A stretch of DNA of 64,000 nucleotides from Chryseobacterium endalhagicum (GCF_016745235.1 NZ_JAELVM010000001.1:1625856-1689855); one strand, 5' to 3'. Counted from the first letter of the stretch, positions 22,938 through 32,171 are shown. Numbers and translations are program-made. Notes: generated by a model not told the origin, from the letters alone.

Positions 22938-23438
22938 TTACTTCCAAAAGCTCCATTTTAATCCGTCAAATACAGCCATTGTTTTACTTACTGTATCGTA
23001 GCATACTGTTCCTGCTACCGGGCTTTTCATATTGGCTACAGGATTATTGACCTTGGGTAAAACCAGTGCTTTGCCTGCTGCTTCAAGGACCAGTACTCCA
23101 TGCGCCGGAGAACTTGCAGCACCTATAATGACACCTCCTCCTGCCTCCGCAGATGCATTGGGCATGGTACCGGTAAGATTTCCGGGATCTGATAAGGATA
23201 CCCATAGATTCTTTTCACGCATTTTTATTCTGAGGTCTGTTTTGTCCAGCAAAAATGTTCCGTTGCTTGCCGCAGCACCTGTTGGAAGGGTGTCTACCAT
23301 CGGAAGGATAATGCCGGTATTCGATAAAGGGAAGTCCAGGATAGCGTCTCCGTCTACAGAAGCTTTCCCCATGCCCACCTGTGCTGCCAGAGACGAAAAT
23401 CCGGCAAGAATAACTGCTGATAATATTATTTTTTTCAT
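22938..23438 (-). CDS. Secreted protein with C-terminal YDT...FDGLKWSFW module
   Basis: A 166-residue exported protein: signal peptide (MKKIILSAVILAGFSSLAAQ), QVGMGKASVDGDAILDF, GIILPMVDTLPTGA, then a C-terminal stretch ALVLPKVNNPVANMKSP and a last block CYDTVSKTMAVFDGLKWSFW. It is a clear relative of 31614-32150 (MILPKVNRPHLNIINP, AVFNGKVWSFW). The YDT-x-AVFDG-W ending is a recurrent tail in flavobacterial surface proteins. It is the last gene of a three-gene operon, 6 bases after the large LamG-like gene. Function unknown. Confidence 0.7.
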   Translation of the reverse strand: MKKIILSAVILAGFSSLAAQVGMGKASVDGDAILDFPLSNTGIILPMVDTLPTGAAASNGTFLLDKTDLRIKMREKNLWVSLSDPGNLTGTMPNASAEAGGGVIIGAASSPAHGVLVLEAAGKALVLPKVNNPVANMKSPVAGTVCYDTVSKTMAVFDGLKWSFWK

Positions 23439-23444
23439 TTTTGA

Positions 23445-26216
23445 TTAATTAAAAGTTTCGTTACAGCTTCTTACTACGCAATGCCATGTGGTTCCGTTGT
23501 AAAGTTTAATGCATTGGTCCACGGTGTCATAAATAAGCATTCCCTCTACAGGATTTGCGATTAATGAACTTTGGGTACGTGTAATGACAAAGCCTCTTGT
23601 TTTGGATTCCAGAGCTACGGCGCCATTCGGAATATTTTCCGGCCATCCGCTTTGTTTCGTCTGAATGGTAATCCCGATTTTCGTAATAACATCCGCTGGA
23701 GAGGTATTCGGGTCTTTTGTACAGAAACTGAATTTAGCAAAGGTGAAAAACTTTCCGTTTGGAATCTGAATCCCAGGGGTAGTACTGCTTGTGAGAGGAA
23801 TATTGACAACATTGGTGGTCATGGCGTCATCATCTGCATAGATCAGATACGTTGCCTGGATGTCGGAAGTTTTGATGTACAGGTTCTGTGCGGTTCCTGT
23901 AGACTGTACTTTCCATCTGCGGTTCATGATGTTCTGCGCGTTATAGGTTGTTGCCGCACCGTTGTTCCCCGTTATAAAGTAGAATTGGTCATTGGCAATA
24001 TCCGTATGGTTCGCGCTGCTGTTGGCGTTGGTGAAATTGTTGTTGGTGCTGATGGTAATAATATCCGCCGCAGCATCCTGTGATTTTGAAATTCTCTGAT
24101 GCAGCCCTTCAACATCTTCTCTCGCTATACCGATCACATTGGTATGGTAGGAACTTGCAGCCGCAGACCACACTGTTGTTCCGTTGGGACTTGTATAATT
24201 TACAGGAGATGCAAAGGTTCCTAAGGTAATTCCGTATTTAATAGCCAGATAAGATACTACTTTGTTGTAATCTGTACTGCCCAAAACCGAATTATACATT
24301 ATATTTTCCGGCATTATGATATCTATTCCGTCATCAGGTCCGCCGTCACCGTCAACACCTATTAACAGATCTGTTCCTGATTTTGAAAGACTGGCACCGC
24401 TGCCTTTTGATACACTGTTTACCTGATAGGCAATCGTCCCGGTTCCGGTAGCGGAAAATGTACTAACAGCAGGAATGTTTACGGTATAGGATGCTGATCC
24501 CACAGCAGAAGGCCATGCGATAGGAAAATTAGCTAAAGCCCCGAACCATTCGCCGCTGCCGCTTATTGCGTTTAAATTGGCGCCCCCGTGAAAATGGAAC
24601 ATATTTCTATATCCTATAACAGTTGGATTTTTGTGCAGTGCAATCATGGTATAATCATCTCCCGTACCTGCAAATGCATTTCGTATACCAAGACCGGAAG
24701 TAGTGGTAGATTGTGCCACAGGGTTGAAATTGATGTTCATCGCAGAAGAGTTCCGGTATAATGGTCCGGTTGTCTGCAAAGCAATGGAGTTGGGAGAAGC
24801 TGCCCCTCCGGTAAAATTACCTCCTATCAATCCTTTATTAGGCCAGGTGGATATTGCTGTATTGTCCGTGGTATTTCCATTCGGGTTATCATCCGCTTTT
24901 ATCCAGACCCGCAGATTGTTGACAATTCCTCCCGGAGCCTGTACAAAAGCGGCCAGGGTAAAATACTGTCCGTCCGTAAGAGAAACATCAGCATAATTAT
25001 AAATCACTCCGTTGATGGTCTGCGTGTTTGCTGACATATCAGTAACGGTGTTGCCTGTCGTAAAGCTATTTGAGCTATTTTGAACAAGTTTTAAATTTGT
25101 CAGTCCCTGTGGCCACATCACTCTTACCGTTCCTACAGAACCGGTATTCTGAACTTTCCAGACTGCTCCGAAACGGGAATTAACTCCGGGAATCCCACTG
25201 ATAATAACAGAAGGAGCTTTTGCGAGTCCATTATCTCCAACAACAAGAAACTGCTGATCTGTTAACGTTCCGGAATTGGCAGTGTTTGTATCAGCCATTC
25301 CTGTAAGTCCGATCAAAATCTGCTGTCCTAAACTGGTGCTCATCGACTGCTTTTGATAAAGAACAGAATTATCATCCCTGCCGATTCCGGTAATATTATT
25401 GAGGTATCCCGTATTGGCAGAAGCACTCCAGTAATTGGTGGTTCCGTTTGAGGCTGTATAATTACCGGATTTTGAGATTCCGTACTTCAAAGACAGATAA
25501 CTTTCAATCTGCTGGCGTGCTGATTCCGTTTGGGTTATATTGTAAATAACAATTTCAGCAATATCTGAATTCGCAAACTTGTTGGCACTGGTCCCTTCGG
25601 CGCCCACCCAGAAGTTTTTGGCTCCTGCGATAGCTGTGTTATTGTTAAAGCTGGTAGATATTGCGGTTCCGTTAAGATAGGCCGTAGCTCCATTGGAAGA
25701 TCCGTTTAATGACTGAAGGCGGGTTTCATTGATCACCGGAGCGGAAGTTACGATGCTCCGGTTTGTGATCAGCATGCCGCCGTCTGAGTTTCCACCTACA
25801 TTCCAGGTTCCTCCGGCGCCGTCAGAATGACTGTAAAGCGGGTTCATTGCTGCGCCCAGTTTTTTATACACAACATACTGCGATGTAGTGTAAGGGCTTG
25901 CAGATGTTGTGGTTACATTTTGCGGAACATTAGATGATGTGGCTAAACGGTCATCAATACCGTCAAATCTTACGGATGGATTAAAATTAATCTGGCTTGA
26001 GGTGGGCAGGGTAGCAGCCGTGCCTTGCTGGACCAGATTGTATAAATTATAAGAACTGTTGTTCCATCCGATGATATTGCTGCCTGCGGCAACTGTTCCC
26101 AGATTACCTTTATACCATAATTGAGATCCGCCGATTCCACCGGGGCTTTGAGCTTTTGTAAGCATGAGGGTATTCATCATCAGGAATACACCCATGAAAG
26201 TATTTATTTTTTTCAC
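23445..26216 (-). CDS. Large secreted LamG-like repeat protein
   Basis: A 923-residue exported protein built from two similar units, at about 24-425 and 430-835. Each opens with a PGGI...LWYK or LRVWIKAD block, has a concanavalin-like body, a SYLSLKYGI or SYLAIKYGI block, a NITGIGRDD or NVIGIARED block, and an ending YFTLAAF or FFTFAKF. The middle part corresponds to the domain often listed as DUF8202. The last 90 residues (SKTRGFVITRTQ, PVEGMLIYDT, YNGTTWHCV) match the tail of 32172-33452. No type IX sorting tail was seen. A surface adhesive or structural role is inferred. Confidence 0.75.
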   Translation of the reverse strand: MKKINTFMGVFLMMNTLMLTKAQSPGGIGGSQLWYKGNLGTVAAGSNIIGWNNSSYNLYNLVQQGTAATLPTSSQINFNPSVRFDGIDDRLATSSNVPQNVTTTSASPYTTSQYVVYKKLGAAMNPLYSHSDGAGGTWNVGGNSDGGMLITNRSIVTSAPVINETRLQSLNGSSNGATAYLNGTAISTSFNNNTAIAGAKNFWVGAEGTSANKFANSDIAEIVIYNITQTESARQQIESYLSLKYGISKSGNYTASNGTTNYWSASANTGYLNNITGIGRDDNSVLYQKQSMSTSLGQQILIGLTGMADTNTANSGTLTDQQFLVVGDNGLAKAPSVIISGIPGVNSRFGAVWKVQNTGSVGTVRVMWPQGLTNLKLVQNSSNSFTTGNTVTDMSANTQTINGVIYNYADVSLTDGQYFTLAAFVQAPGGIVNNLRVWIKADDNPNGNTTDNTAISTWPNKGLIGGNFTGGAASPNSIALQTTGPLYRNSSAMNINFNPVAQSTTTSGLGIRNAFAGTGDDYTMIALHKNPTVIGYRNMFHFHGGANLNAISGSGEWFGALANFPIAWPSAVGSASYTVNIPAVSTFSATGTGTIAYQVNSVSKGSGASLSKSGTDLLIGVDGDGGPDDGIDIIMPENIMYNSVLGSTDYNKVVSYLAIKYGITLGTFASPVNYTSPNGTTVWSAAASSYHTNVIGIAREDVEGLHQRISKSQDAAADIITISTNNNFTNANSSANHTDIANDQFYFITGNNGAATTYNAQNIMNRRWKVQSTGTAQNLYIKTSDIQATYLIYADDDAMTTNVVNIPLTSSTTPGIQIPNGKFFTFAKFSFCTKDPNTSPADVITKIGITIQTKQSGWPENIPNGAVALESKTRGFVITRTQSSLIANPVEGMLIYDTVDQCIKLYNGTTWHCVVRSCNETFN

Positions 26217-26243
26217 CTTAATTTTTCTTTAAAATTTTAACTA

Positions 26244-26858
26244 TTAGAATATGTTTTTAGAATAGAATTCAAAAGGAGGCGGGCGGGTTACGTACTGTAA
26301 CAAATGATAATCATTTAAAAAAAGGAAACTATTATTGACGGTTTCATGGTCCGTACTGGCTGAATAGCCCTGCAATGTCTTCAGTGCTGTATGTTCAATG
26401 AAAAACTTAGAGTTGTATTTAATGCCCGGAACAGACGCTGAAACAGCTATTCCCTGTTGATAAGATGATATGAAATGATCCGGACAGGGTTTTAATCCAA
26501 TGGATTCTGTCTTTATTCTCTGAACGTTTTCAGACTTTTTTTCAGAGGATTTTGAAGCCGTTTTTTTGTCACTTTTTTTAGAACTGAATTTCTTCTTGTT
26601 GAATGCTGCCTGTTTTGTCTGATTGGAAGCCTGCTTATTTTCCGTAATCTCTTCCTCAAAATTCTTCAGCCTTGCCTGACTGACTTTTCCGGAATCTGTC
26701 ACAAAAAATGTAGTGGTTTCGTCAAGGGTGATTTGAGTGCCTTTAACAAAATAAAAAGACTGAGCATTGCTCATGATTGCTAATGAAAATAACAACAACA
26801 GGGAAGCCCTTTTGAATAAAGGCAGGATGGACTTCGGCTGTTGTTGTGGGAATTTCAT
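26244..26858 (-). CDS. Secreted lysine-rich protein, unknown
   Basis: A 204-residue exported protein with hydrophobic segment ASLLLLFSLAIMSNAQS. It contains KGTQITLDETTTFFVTDSGK (a pattern seen in flavobacterial secreted hypotheticals), a strongly basic low-complexity middle (NKKKFSSKKSDKKTASKSS), and a C-terminal part with a single cysteine (LKPCPDHF). It is the first gene of the operon leading to the LamG-like protein, 27 bases upstream of it. The lysine-rich middle could bind polyanions or the envelope; this is a guess from composition. Confidence 0.6.
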   Translation of the reverse strand: MKFPQQQPKSILPLFKRASLLLLFSLAIMSNAQSFYFVKGTQITLDETTTFFVTDSGKVSQARLKNFEEEITENKQASNQTKQAAFNKKKFSSKKSDKKTASKSSEKKSENVQRIKTESIGLKPCPDHFISSYQQGIAVSASVPGIKYNSKFFIEHTALKTLQGYSASTDHETVNNSFLFLNDYHLLQYVTRPPPFEFYSKNIF

Positions 26859-27302
26859 GATGTGCTTTGTTAAAATAAAGACAGGATTTATTTGTCTTAA
26901 TGCTTTCCGATTCAGAATATTTTGAATCAGAATAAATGAGGGAATGAAGGTTTTTCTTATTTGTTATTCAGGGAGTTAAAGTCCATACTTTCTTAATCAC
27001 CCAAATAGTATGAGTGGTTGATTGTAAATACATTTTAATGGAGTTTAATAGCTGAAGAGATGGTTTTTCAGTACTTATATTTGAGTTTTTAAATTAATAG
27101 CATAAGTAAATGTGTAATATGTTTGATATTTTAATTGAAAAGTTCAATTATCATTTTAGGATATGCAAACATTTAGTTATTATCTTTACATGCAAAGGTA
27201 GCTGCCTGCAGTAATCATAATTTGTAAGCATAAATCAATTTTTCAATTTAATTTAATAAAATGTAGTTTGTTGATTATTAAATAGTTGATTCAGTCAAAT
27301 TT
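26859..27302. other. Divergent control region
   Basis: A 444-base AT-rich stretch between the minus-strand surface operon and the plus-strand AraC twin. No gene or strong hairpin seen. Confidence 0.35.
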
Positions 27303-27310
27303 TATATTTG
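27303..27310 (+). promoter_or_regulatory. -7 box just before the AraC start
   Basis: TATATTTG matches TAnnTTTG, with a TTG 15 bases upstream. It ends one base before the ATG at 27312. If used, transcription starts at or after that ATG, and translation would begin at the next in-frame ATG at 27357 (MKRRCISL). Confidence 0.4.
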
Positions 27311-27311
27311 T

Positions 27312-28337
27312 ATGATTTTACATAACGAAAATTCATCCGGAAACAGAGAAGAAGAGATGAAGAGACGCTGCATCTCTTTAATTGTATATGTTTTATGTGT
27401 GGCTTTATGTCTTTATTCAATTATTATTTATGTTACATTGAATGACCGGAATTTTGCACTGGCTACATTTATTTACTTTCTTGTTCTGCTGTATACTTAT
27501 CTTCTTATAAGGAAAACCTACAATATCAAAGCAGTGGTTTATCTCTATTTATTTTTAGATCCGCTCTTTGCTGCTTTTATTATGCTTTATTTCTGGAGAT
27601 ATTCGGCGGGAACTGCATTGTGGATATTGCCTATTCCTATTGGTGCTTATGTTTTCCTCGAGAAAAAATATGTCTATCTATATACGCTGTATGTTCTGCT
27701 GATTGTGGCTTTGGTCACTTTGATAGGTAAATTTCTGACGGTTGAAACCCCGAATTTCAATAAAACCGATCTTGCAGATGCTTTAGTTGGGGCCGCGAAT
27801 ATTATTATTGTGGTATTGCTGTTATATTATAATGATAAAATAAGAACACTGAGGATGGCTGCCAGTTTTGAGCATGAGAAAAATTCTAACGCTGTTCCGG
27901 AATCCGATCCGGAAGTTACCAACGGAAGTGATAAGACTGGAATTTCAAAAGAAAATCTCTCCGGTTATGACAGGGAGACAGAAAAATATACTGAAATTTT
28001 TCAAAAAGTACAGCACATTGTTGAGGTCCAGCATAGTTTTACAGATGCAGATTTTACGATTTCAAAGCTCTCACATCTCATAAAAATTAATAATCTGTAT
28101 ATCGCAAAGGCTATTAAACGGAATGGGTATGACAATTTTAGCCACTACATCAATTTTTGCAGAATACAATATGTTAAGCAGCTGATCGGGGAGAATGATC
28201 TCAGTAAAATTACCCTTATGTACATCTATACCTCATCAGGATTCAGCAGCCAGTCCACTTTTAACAGGGTTTTTAAGCAAATTGAAGGCGTAACCCCAAC
28301 GGAATATATCTATACGATTCAGAAAAATACAGATTAA
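27312..28337 (+). CDS. Membrane-embedded AraC-family regulator (twin)
   Basis: A 341-residue paralogue of 21642-22712. It has about six membrane segments at 20-180 (LIVYVLCVALCLYSIII, FLVLLYTYLLIRKTYN, LWILPIPIGAYVFLE), a short polar linker, then an AraC domain (DADFTISKLSHLIKINN, STFNRVFKQIEGVTPTEY). A -7 box immediately before the ATG suggests the true start may be residue 16 (ATG at 27357), which still keeps every membrane segment. It stands divergently from the LamG-type operon and just before the amidohydrolase, and is a likely regulator of one or both. The signal sensed is unknown. Confidence 0.85.
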   Translation: MILHNENSSGNREEEMKRRCISLIVYVLCVALCLYSIIIYVTLNDRNFALATFIYFLVLLYTYLLIRKTYNIKAVVYLYLFLDPLFAAFIMLYFWRYSAGTALWILPIPIGAYVFLEKKYVYLYTLYVLLIVALVTLIGKFLTVETPNFNKTDLADALVGAANIIIVVLLLYYNDKIRTLRMAASFEHEKNSNAVPESDPEVTNGSDKTGISKENLSGYDRETEKYTEIFQKVQHIVEVQHSFTDADFTISKLSHLIKINNLYIAKAIKRNGYDNFSHYINFCRIQYVKQLIGENDLSKITLMYIYTSSGFSSQSTFNRVFKQIEGVTPTEYIYTIQKNTD

Positions 28338-28717
28338 ATTTCCCTCAGAACTGCTGATCATAATCATTGGTATTGTAAACTTATTGTGAATGATATTTTA
28401 AATAAGAAAAAAATATCAACATTGTGTGATAAAAATGAAGGACAAGAGAATATTTTTTATATTTTTATAGAAACTAATGTAAAAAATACCATGAAAACTA
28501 TTTTTAATACCACATTTACTTAATCATAATTATTTATAAGTACTTATTTTGTAAAAAAAGCTTTCATCCGCTGAAGAGCTTATTTCCCTGTGCCTGTACA
28601 AGCAATAATCAATGATTTTGGCTTCAATGCCTTGGCTTTTCAGCTTTAAATCTCCCGTCAACCTTAAAGAAACATATTAATACAATAAAACTAAAAACAA
28701 ATTAACCCAATCAAACC
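28338..28717. other. Gene-free stretch before amidohydrolase
   Basis: A 380-base AT-rich region holding the leader of the amidohydrolase gene. No exact TAnnTTTG box, hairpin or small gene was found. Confidence 0.3.
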
Positions 28718-30577
28718 ATGGAAAACCAACACGAACATGCACATGGCTGTACTCAGTGCGGCTGCAACAATCCTATTTTAGAAATTCTGAAAGAACAGCT
28801 CTTCAGCTCCGAAAATCTGGAGAAAATGAAGCCTGAATCCGGGCAGACTGCTCAGTCGTCACCTCAAACACTTCTGATCAGCGGCGGTATTATCCGGCCA
28901 ATGATCGGTGGATCAACGGAGAAAGTGGAAGCCATTGGCATAGCTGATGGAAATGTTGTGGTAGCCGGGAAAAAAGAAGCTGTGACCACTTTTATGGATA
29001 GTAATCATCAGGGGTATCAAATTAAAGAGCTAAGTCCAAAGCAAACTCTGCTTCCGGGCCTGATTGAACCGCACGTTCATATTGTTCCCGCTGCGATGAT
29101 GGCTGAATGGATCGACGTGAGTCCTTTTAAAGGTCAGGATTTACTGCCAACTTATGATTTAAACTCTATCGGAGTGACCATCAACGATAATCTTCCTACC
29201 ACAGCCGGATATGTTATTTTAGGAAAAGGATTGGATCCTTCACTGATGCCGTTTGTTCAGACCAATGGGAAAAACGAATTGCAGACCATTACCAATACGG
29301 TGCTCGATAAAATTAATCCTGACCCGATGATGCTGCTGAGTGCTTCCATGCATACGCTTTATTTGAATACCAGCGCATTAAAGCATGTATTTAAGAACAG
29401 TAAATATGTGCAGGAGCACTATCTGACGGCTGATGAGTACGTCAAGAAAACCCAGGGCCAGCTACAGGAAAGCAAGCAAATGACGCCTGCACTGGAAGTG
29501 ATTCAGGATCAGGTTGTTGCTATGGCTAAAGATGTGGACGCTTATCTGACCAGTCTTTTTCAGCTGGCTAATTCCAGAGGAGTTACTTTTATGTATGATG
29601 CCGGGCTGAATAAAAAATTTGAAAGTGTCCTGACTTCGTATGTAGAGGGAAGTCCGGAATTGGTGCGCATTGGAGGAGCGTTGATCTGCGCTGACCAGGC
29701 GGATGCTGACGGCCTTGGTGCTTATCCGCAGCCAACAGAGTACAAGCCGGTATATTGCGGGCATATTAAAGTGGTATCAGATGGTTCGAATCAGGGATTA
29801 ACCGGTTATCAGAGTACTCCTTATTGTTGTGATCCTGCTGGTAATACGGGGATATTCAATTTTCCGGAAAAAGGAATTCCGCCGCATACCATTCCGCCGC
29901 TGTATGACGCATTAATCAATACTGTAGTAGCCGGGAAAGGCTGGCCTCTGATGATTCATGCCAACGGGGATCAGGCAGTCACATTTGCCATAGAGGCTTA
30001 CCAAAGTGCCCTTGCTCAGTACAAAGGTCCGGAGCTTCGGAACCGTATAGAACACTGCTCTCTGTTGACGCCTACTCAGATTACGTCTATGCTGCAGATG
30101 GGTGTTTCGCCAAGCTTTTTGATCGGGCATGTAGGATATTGGGGCTATGCTTTTAAAGAAGTAATATTTAAGGATAAGGCAGAAATGCTCGATCTTTGTG
30201 GTTCATCGCTTGAGGCCGGAATGAGAATTACCCTTCACAGCGATAATGAAGTAAGTCCGCTGGGGCCTTTAAGGATGATGGAACAGTCTGTTACCAGAAT
30301 AATGGAAGAAAATACAGCAAGTATTGAAGTCCTGAACGCTCATGAACGTATTACTCCGGAGCAGGCTTTGATAGCGGTTACTTATGATGCGGCATGGCAG
30401 TGTTATGCAGATCAGTGGGCCGGGTCACTGGATGCGGGTTACTTTGCCGATTTCGTTGTGTTGGAGCAGGATCCGCTTTCATTAACCACTCAATCGTCAC
30501 AATATATGAACATGCGGAATATCCCTGTGCTGGAGACCTGGCTGGGAGGTGTGCAGGTGTATGCTGCAGGATCATAA
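28718..30577 (+). CDS. Amidohydrolase family 3 (YtcJ-like) metal-dependent hydrolase
   Basis: A 619-residue protein. The N-terminal tail is rich in possible metal ligands (H5, H7, H9, C11, C14, C16 in HEHAHGCTQCGC). The amidohydrolase features follow: LLISGGIIRPM, the metal-binding PGLIEPHVHIV at about 115-125, GHIKVVSDGSNQG, PLMIHANGDQA, RIEHCSLL, LHSDNEVSPLGP, and the closing ADFVVLEQDPL beta strand. It probably hydrolyses an amide or ester bond in the cytoplasm; the substrate cannot be read from the sequence. No signal peptide. It stands alone with its own hairpin downstream and is the only metabolic enzyme amid surface-protein modules. Confidence 0.8.
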   Translation: MENQHEHAHGCTQCGCNNPILEILKEQLFSSENLEKMKPESGQTAQSSPQTLLISGGIIRPMIGGSTEKVEAIGIADGNVVVAGKKEAVTTFMDSNHQGYQIKELSPKQTLLPGLIEPHVHIVPAAMMAEWIDVSPFKGQDLLPTYDLNSIGVTINDNLPTTAGYVILGKGLDPSLMPFVQTNGKNELQTITNTVLDKINPDPMMLLSASMHTLYLNTSALKHVFKNSKYVQEHYLTADEYVKKTQGQLQESKQMTPALEVIQDQVVAMAKDVDAYLTSLFQLANSRGVTFMYDAGLNKKFESVLTSYVEGSPELVRIGGALICADQADADGLGAYPQPTEYKPVYCGHIKVVSDGSNQGLTGYQSTPYCCDPAGNTGIFNFPEKGIPPHTIPPLYDALINTVVAGKGWPLMIHANGDQAVTFAIEAYQSALAQYKGPELRNRIEHCSLLTPTQITSMLQMGVSPSFLIGHVGYWGYAFKEVIFKDKAEMLDLCGSSLEAGMRITLHSDNEVSPLGPLRMMEQSVTRIMEENTASIEVLNAHERITPEQALIAVTYDAAWQCYADQWAGSLDAGYFADFVVLEQDPLSLTTQSSQYMNMRNIPVLETWLGGVQVYAAGS

Positions 30578-30609
30578 TAAAGAAAAGAATACCTGAAAAA
30601 GTAATCTAA

Positions 30610-30639
30610 AATATCCCTCGCCCTGAAGCGGGGGATATT
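30610..30639 (+). terminator. Hairpin after amidohydrolase
   Basis: AATATCCCTCGC (30610-30621) pairs with GCGGGGGATATT (30628-30639), with one G-U, around CCTGAA. No long T run follows. Confidence 0.55.
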
Positions 30640-30708
30640 GTATATAAAGAGATTGGTGATGAACGTTTTGTCAGGTTATAACCAATAAGAATTTGCTGTA
30701 TATGTTCT

Positions 30709-31032
30709 CTACTGGAATAGTTTTTTCCATTTTGTGATGGTGTTTCTGCTTAATTTAAAATGCAGGGCAAGCTGGCTGTTGTTTAAATTGTTGTTCTTTT
30801 GAAATTCCAGGATCTCACCTATGGCGGTTTTATCGTATGAACGGAGCTGCTGGTTGGATTTGATGGTTTCTTTTTCTTCCTTATTGAATATCAGTGCATT
30901 TAATTTTAAGATGTCCAGAACGGACAGTTCTTTTTTATTCAGTATACTCTGGCAGATTTTTTTCTTTTTAGGGTAATTTTCATTAATGATTTCCATGTAG
31001 ATACGTTTGTAATCAGGGGATGAATTTTTCAT
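30709..31032 (-). CDS. Small HTH protein, type B
   Basis: A 107-residue protein from the ATG at 31032 (MKNSSPDYKRIYMEI). The frame is open further upstream into the type A gene, but paralogues start here. Type B landmarks: SPDYKRIYMEIINENYPKKK, ELSVLDILKLNALIFN, QLRSYDKTAIGEILEFQ, and the HTH NNLNNSQLALHFKLSRNTI. It follows the type A gene by 52 bases on the same strand. The surface genes 31614 and 32172 are upstream on that strand, so the order is surface genes, A, B. Confidence 0.8.
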   Translation of the reverse strand: MKNSSPDYKRIYMEIINENYPKKKKICQSILNKKELSVLDILKLNALIFNKEEKETIKSNQQLRSYDKTAIGEILEFQKNNNLNNSQLALHFKLSRNTITKWKKLFQ

Positions 31033-31084
31033 AGTCGTTTTTTTTAAGGGTTGATCCGGCGTTTGATGCTGTAGGGAATTAGGT

Positions 31085-31513
31085 CTACTTTGTCTTTTTA
31101 TATTTACTGATCCATTTGTATAAAGTTGTTTTTGGAATCCTGTAATCCTGAACAATCTGGTTTATTGTTTTCTTCTTTGTTTCATGAAGCTCCAGAATGA
31201 AGTCTATTATTTCTTTTGTGTAAATATTTTTCCTGAATTGTGGCAGATCGGTTACTTTTCTTCTTATTTTGCCCCCGGCTGCAGATGGGGCGAATAAAAT
31301 AAGATGTTGGGAGTACACTCTGAAAAAATCATATTCCAGAAGCTTGCTCCACCGCAGTAAGAGTTGGCTGTCCAGATGCTCTGACTGATACATTTTTTCA
31401 ATATTTTCCGTGGTATCTTCAAAAAAATTACAGATACGCTGGAGATCCATATCCAGTTCCTCTTTTCTTGTTTTGATCAAAGCGCCGATATGGATGTGTT
31501 CAAAATTTTTCAT
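31085..31513 (-). CDS. Small two-HTH protein, type A
   Basis: A 142-residue protein: HIHIGALIKTRKEELDM, ICNFFEDTTENIEKMY, LLLRWSKLLEYDFFRVYSQ, the hinge FRKNIYTKEIIDFILEL, and the C-terminal HTH DYRIPKTTLYKWISKYK. It is closest to the lone copy at 3733-4155 in the LLRWSKLLEYDFF and RIPKTTLYKW parts. A terminator-like hairpin separates it from the surface genes upstream, so it may have its own promoter or be reached by readthrough. Presumed DNA-binding; target unknown. Confidence 0.8.
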   Translation of the reverse strand: MKNFEHIHIGALIKTRKEELDMDLQRICNFFEDTTENIEKMYQSEHLDSQLLLRWSKLLEYDFFRVYSQHLILFAPSAAGGKIRRKVTDLPQFRKNIYTKEIIDFILELHETKKKTINQIVQDYRIPKTTLYKWISKYKKTK

Positions 31514-31541
31514 ATTTTTTTTAAATTAAAATTCAAAAAGA

Positions 31542-31580
31542 CTTCAACCGGGTAATAGGCCATACGAAACCCGGCTGAAG
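31542..31580 (-). terminator. Hairpin between surface genes and HTH pair
   Basis: CTTCAACCGGGT (31542-31553) and ACCCGGCTGAAG (31569-31580) pair fully on the minus strand with one G-U, and a T-rich stretch follows on that strand. It likely ends the 33452-31614 transcript. Confidence 0.6.
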
Positions 31581-31613
31581 AATTCAAATAATAAACTGTG
31601 ATGAATTTTATAA

Positions 31614-32150
31614 TCAGGGTTTCCAGAAACTCCAGACCTTTCCGTTGAAAACAGCCAGCTGCTTTTCGGTTGTGTCATATGCGATCATTCCCGGTGCGGG
31701 ATTGATAATGTTGAGATGGGGTCTGTTAACCTTCGGGAGTATCATTGCTTTGTCATTGCTTTCCAGTACCAGGATGCCTGGTGTGGAGGTTAATGGTCCT
31801 ATGGCTGTTTTGGCACTGGTTTTTTCGCTTGCTGTATTCTGAATGGCAACTCCGTCAGTACCGGTCACAGGATCTACTGTAGTTCCGGAAGTGTCTACCG
31901 AAAGGTCTTTCCAGCCGGTATTGTATTTTACCTTTATCTTATGATCGGAAAGGTCGTAGATTATCGTTCCGTTTACAGCTGCTGATGTATTGGCGGCTGA
32001 AGTTGTCCACGGGAGAATCAGCCCCCTGTTTCCGTTTTCGAATTCCAGAGAAACAGAAGTATTCGTTACTGAAGTTTTCCCTATAACAACCTGCGCAGGT
32101 AAATGAGAGCTTATAGCTGAAATGACTAAAAAAAGTATGGTGTTTTTCAT
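31614..32150 (-). CDS. Secreted protein with C-terminal YDT...FNGKVWSFW module
   Basis: A 178-residue exported protein: signal peptide (MKNTILFLVISAISSHLPAQ), VVIGKTSVTNTSVSLEF, RGLILPWTTSAANTSA, NGTIIYDLSDHKIKVKY, then ILVLESNDKAMILPKVNRP and the end block IAYDTTEKQLAVFNGKVW. It is homologous throughout to 22938-23438, and both follow a larger surface gene with a related tail, so the two operons descend from one. It lies 21 bases after 32172-33452. Function unknown. Confidence 0.7.
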   Translation of the reverse strand: MKNTILFLVISAISSHLPAQVVIGKTSVTNTSVSLEFENGNRGLILPWTTSAANTSAAVNGTIIYDLSDHKIKVKYNTGWKDLSVDTSGTTVDPVTGTDGVAIQNTASEKTSAKTAIGPLTSTPGILVLESNDKAMILPKVNRPHLNIINPAPGMIAYDTTEKQLAVFNGKVWSFWKP

Positions 32151-32171
32151 TTCAATGTTTTTTGTTAAATT

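Noticed and set aside
23032-24083. Long plus-strand frames opposite 22938 and 23445 genes
   Set aside because: The minus-strand genes have signal peptides and paralogues at 31614-33452; the plus frames have neither.
3733-31513. HTH A/B genes as insertion sequences
   Set aside because: No DDE or other catalytic domain, no terminal inverted repeats and no target duplications were seen around any copy.
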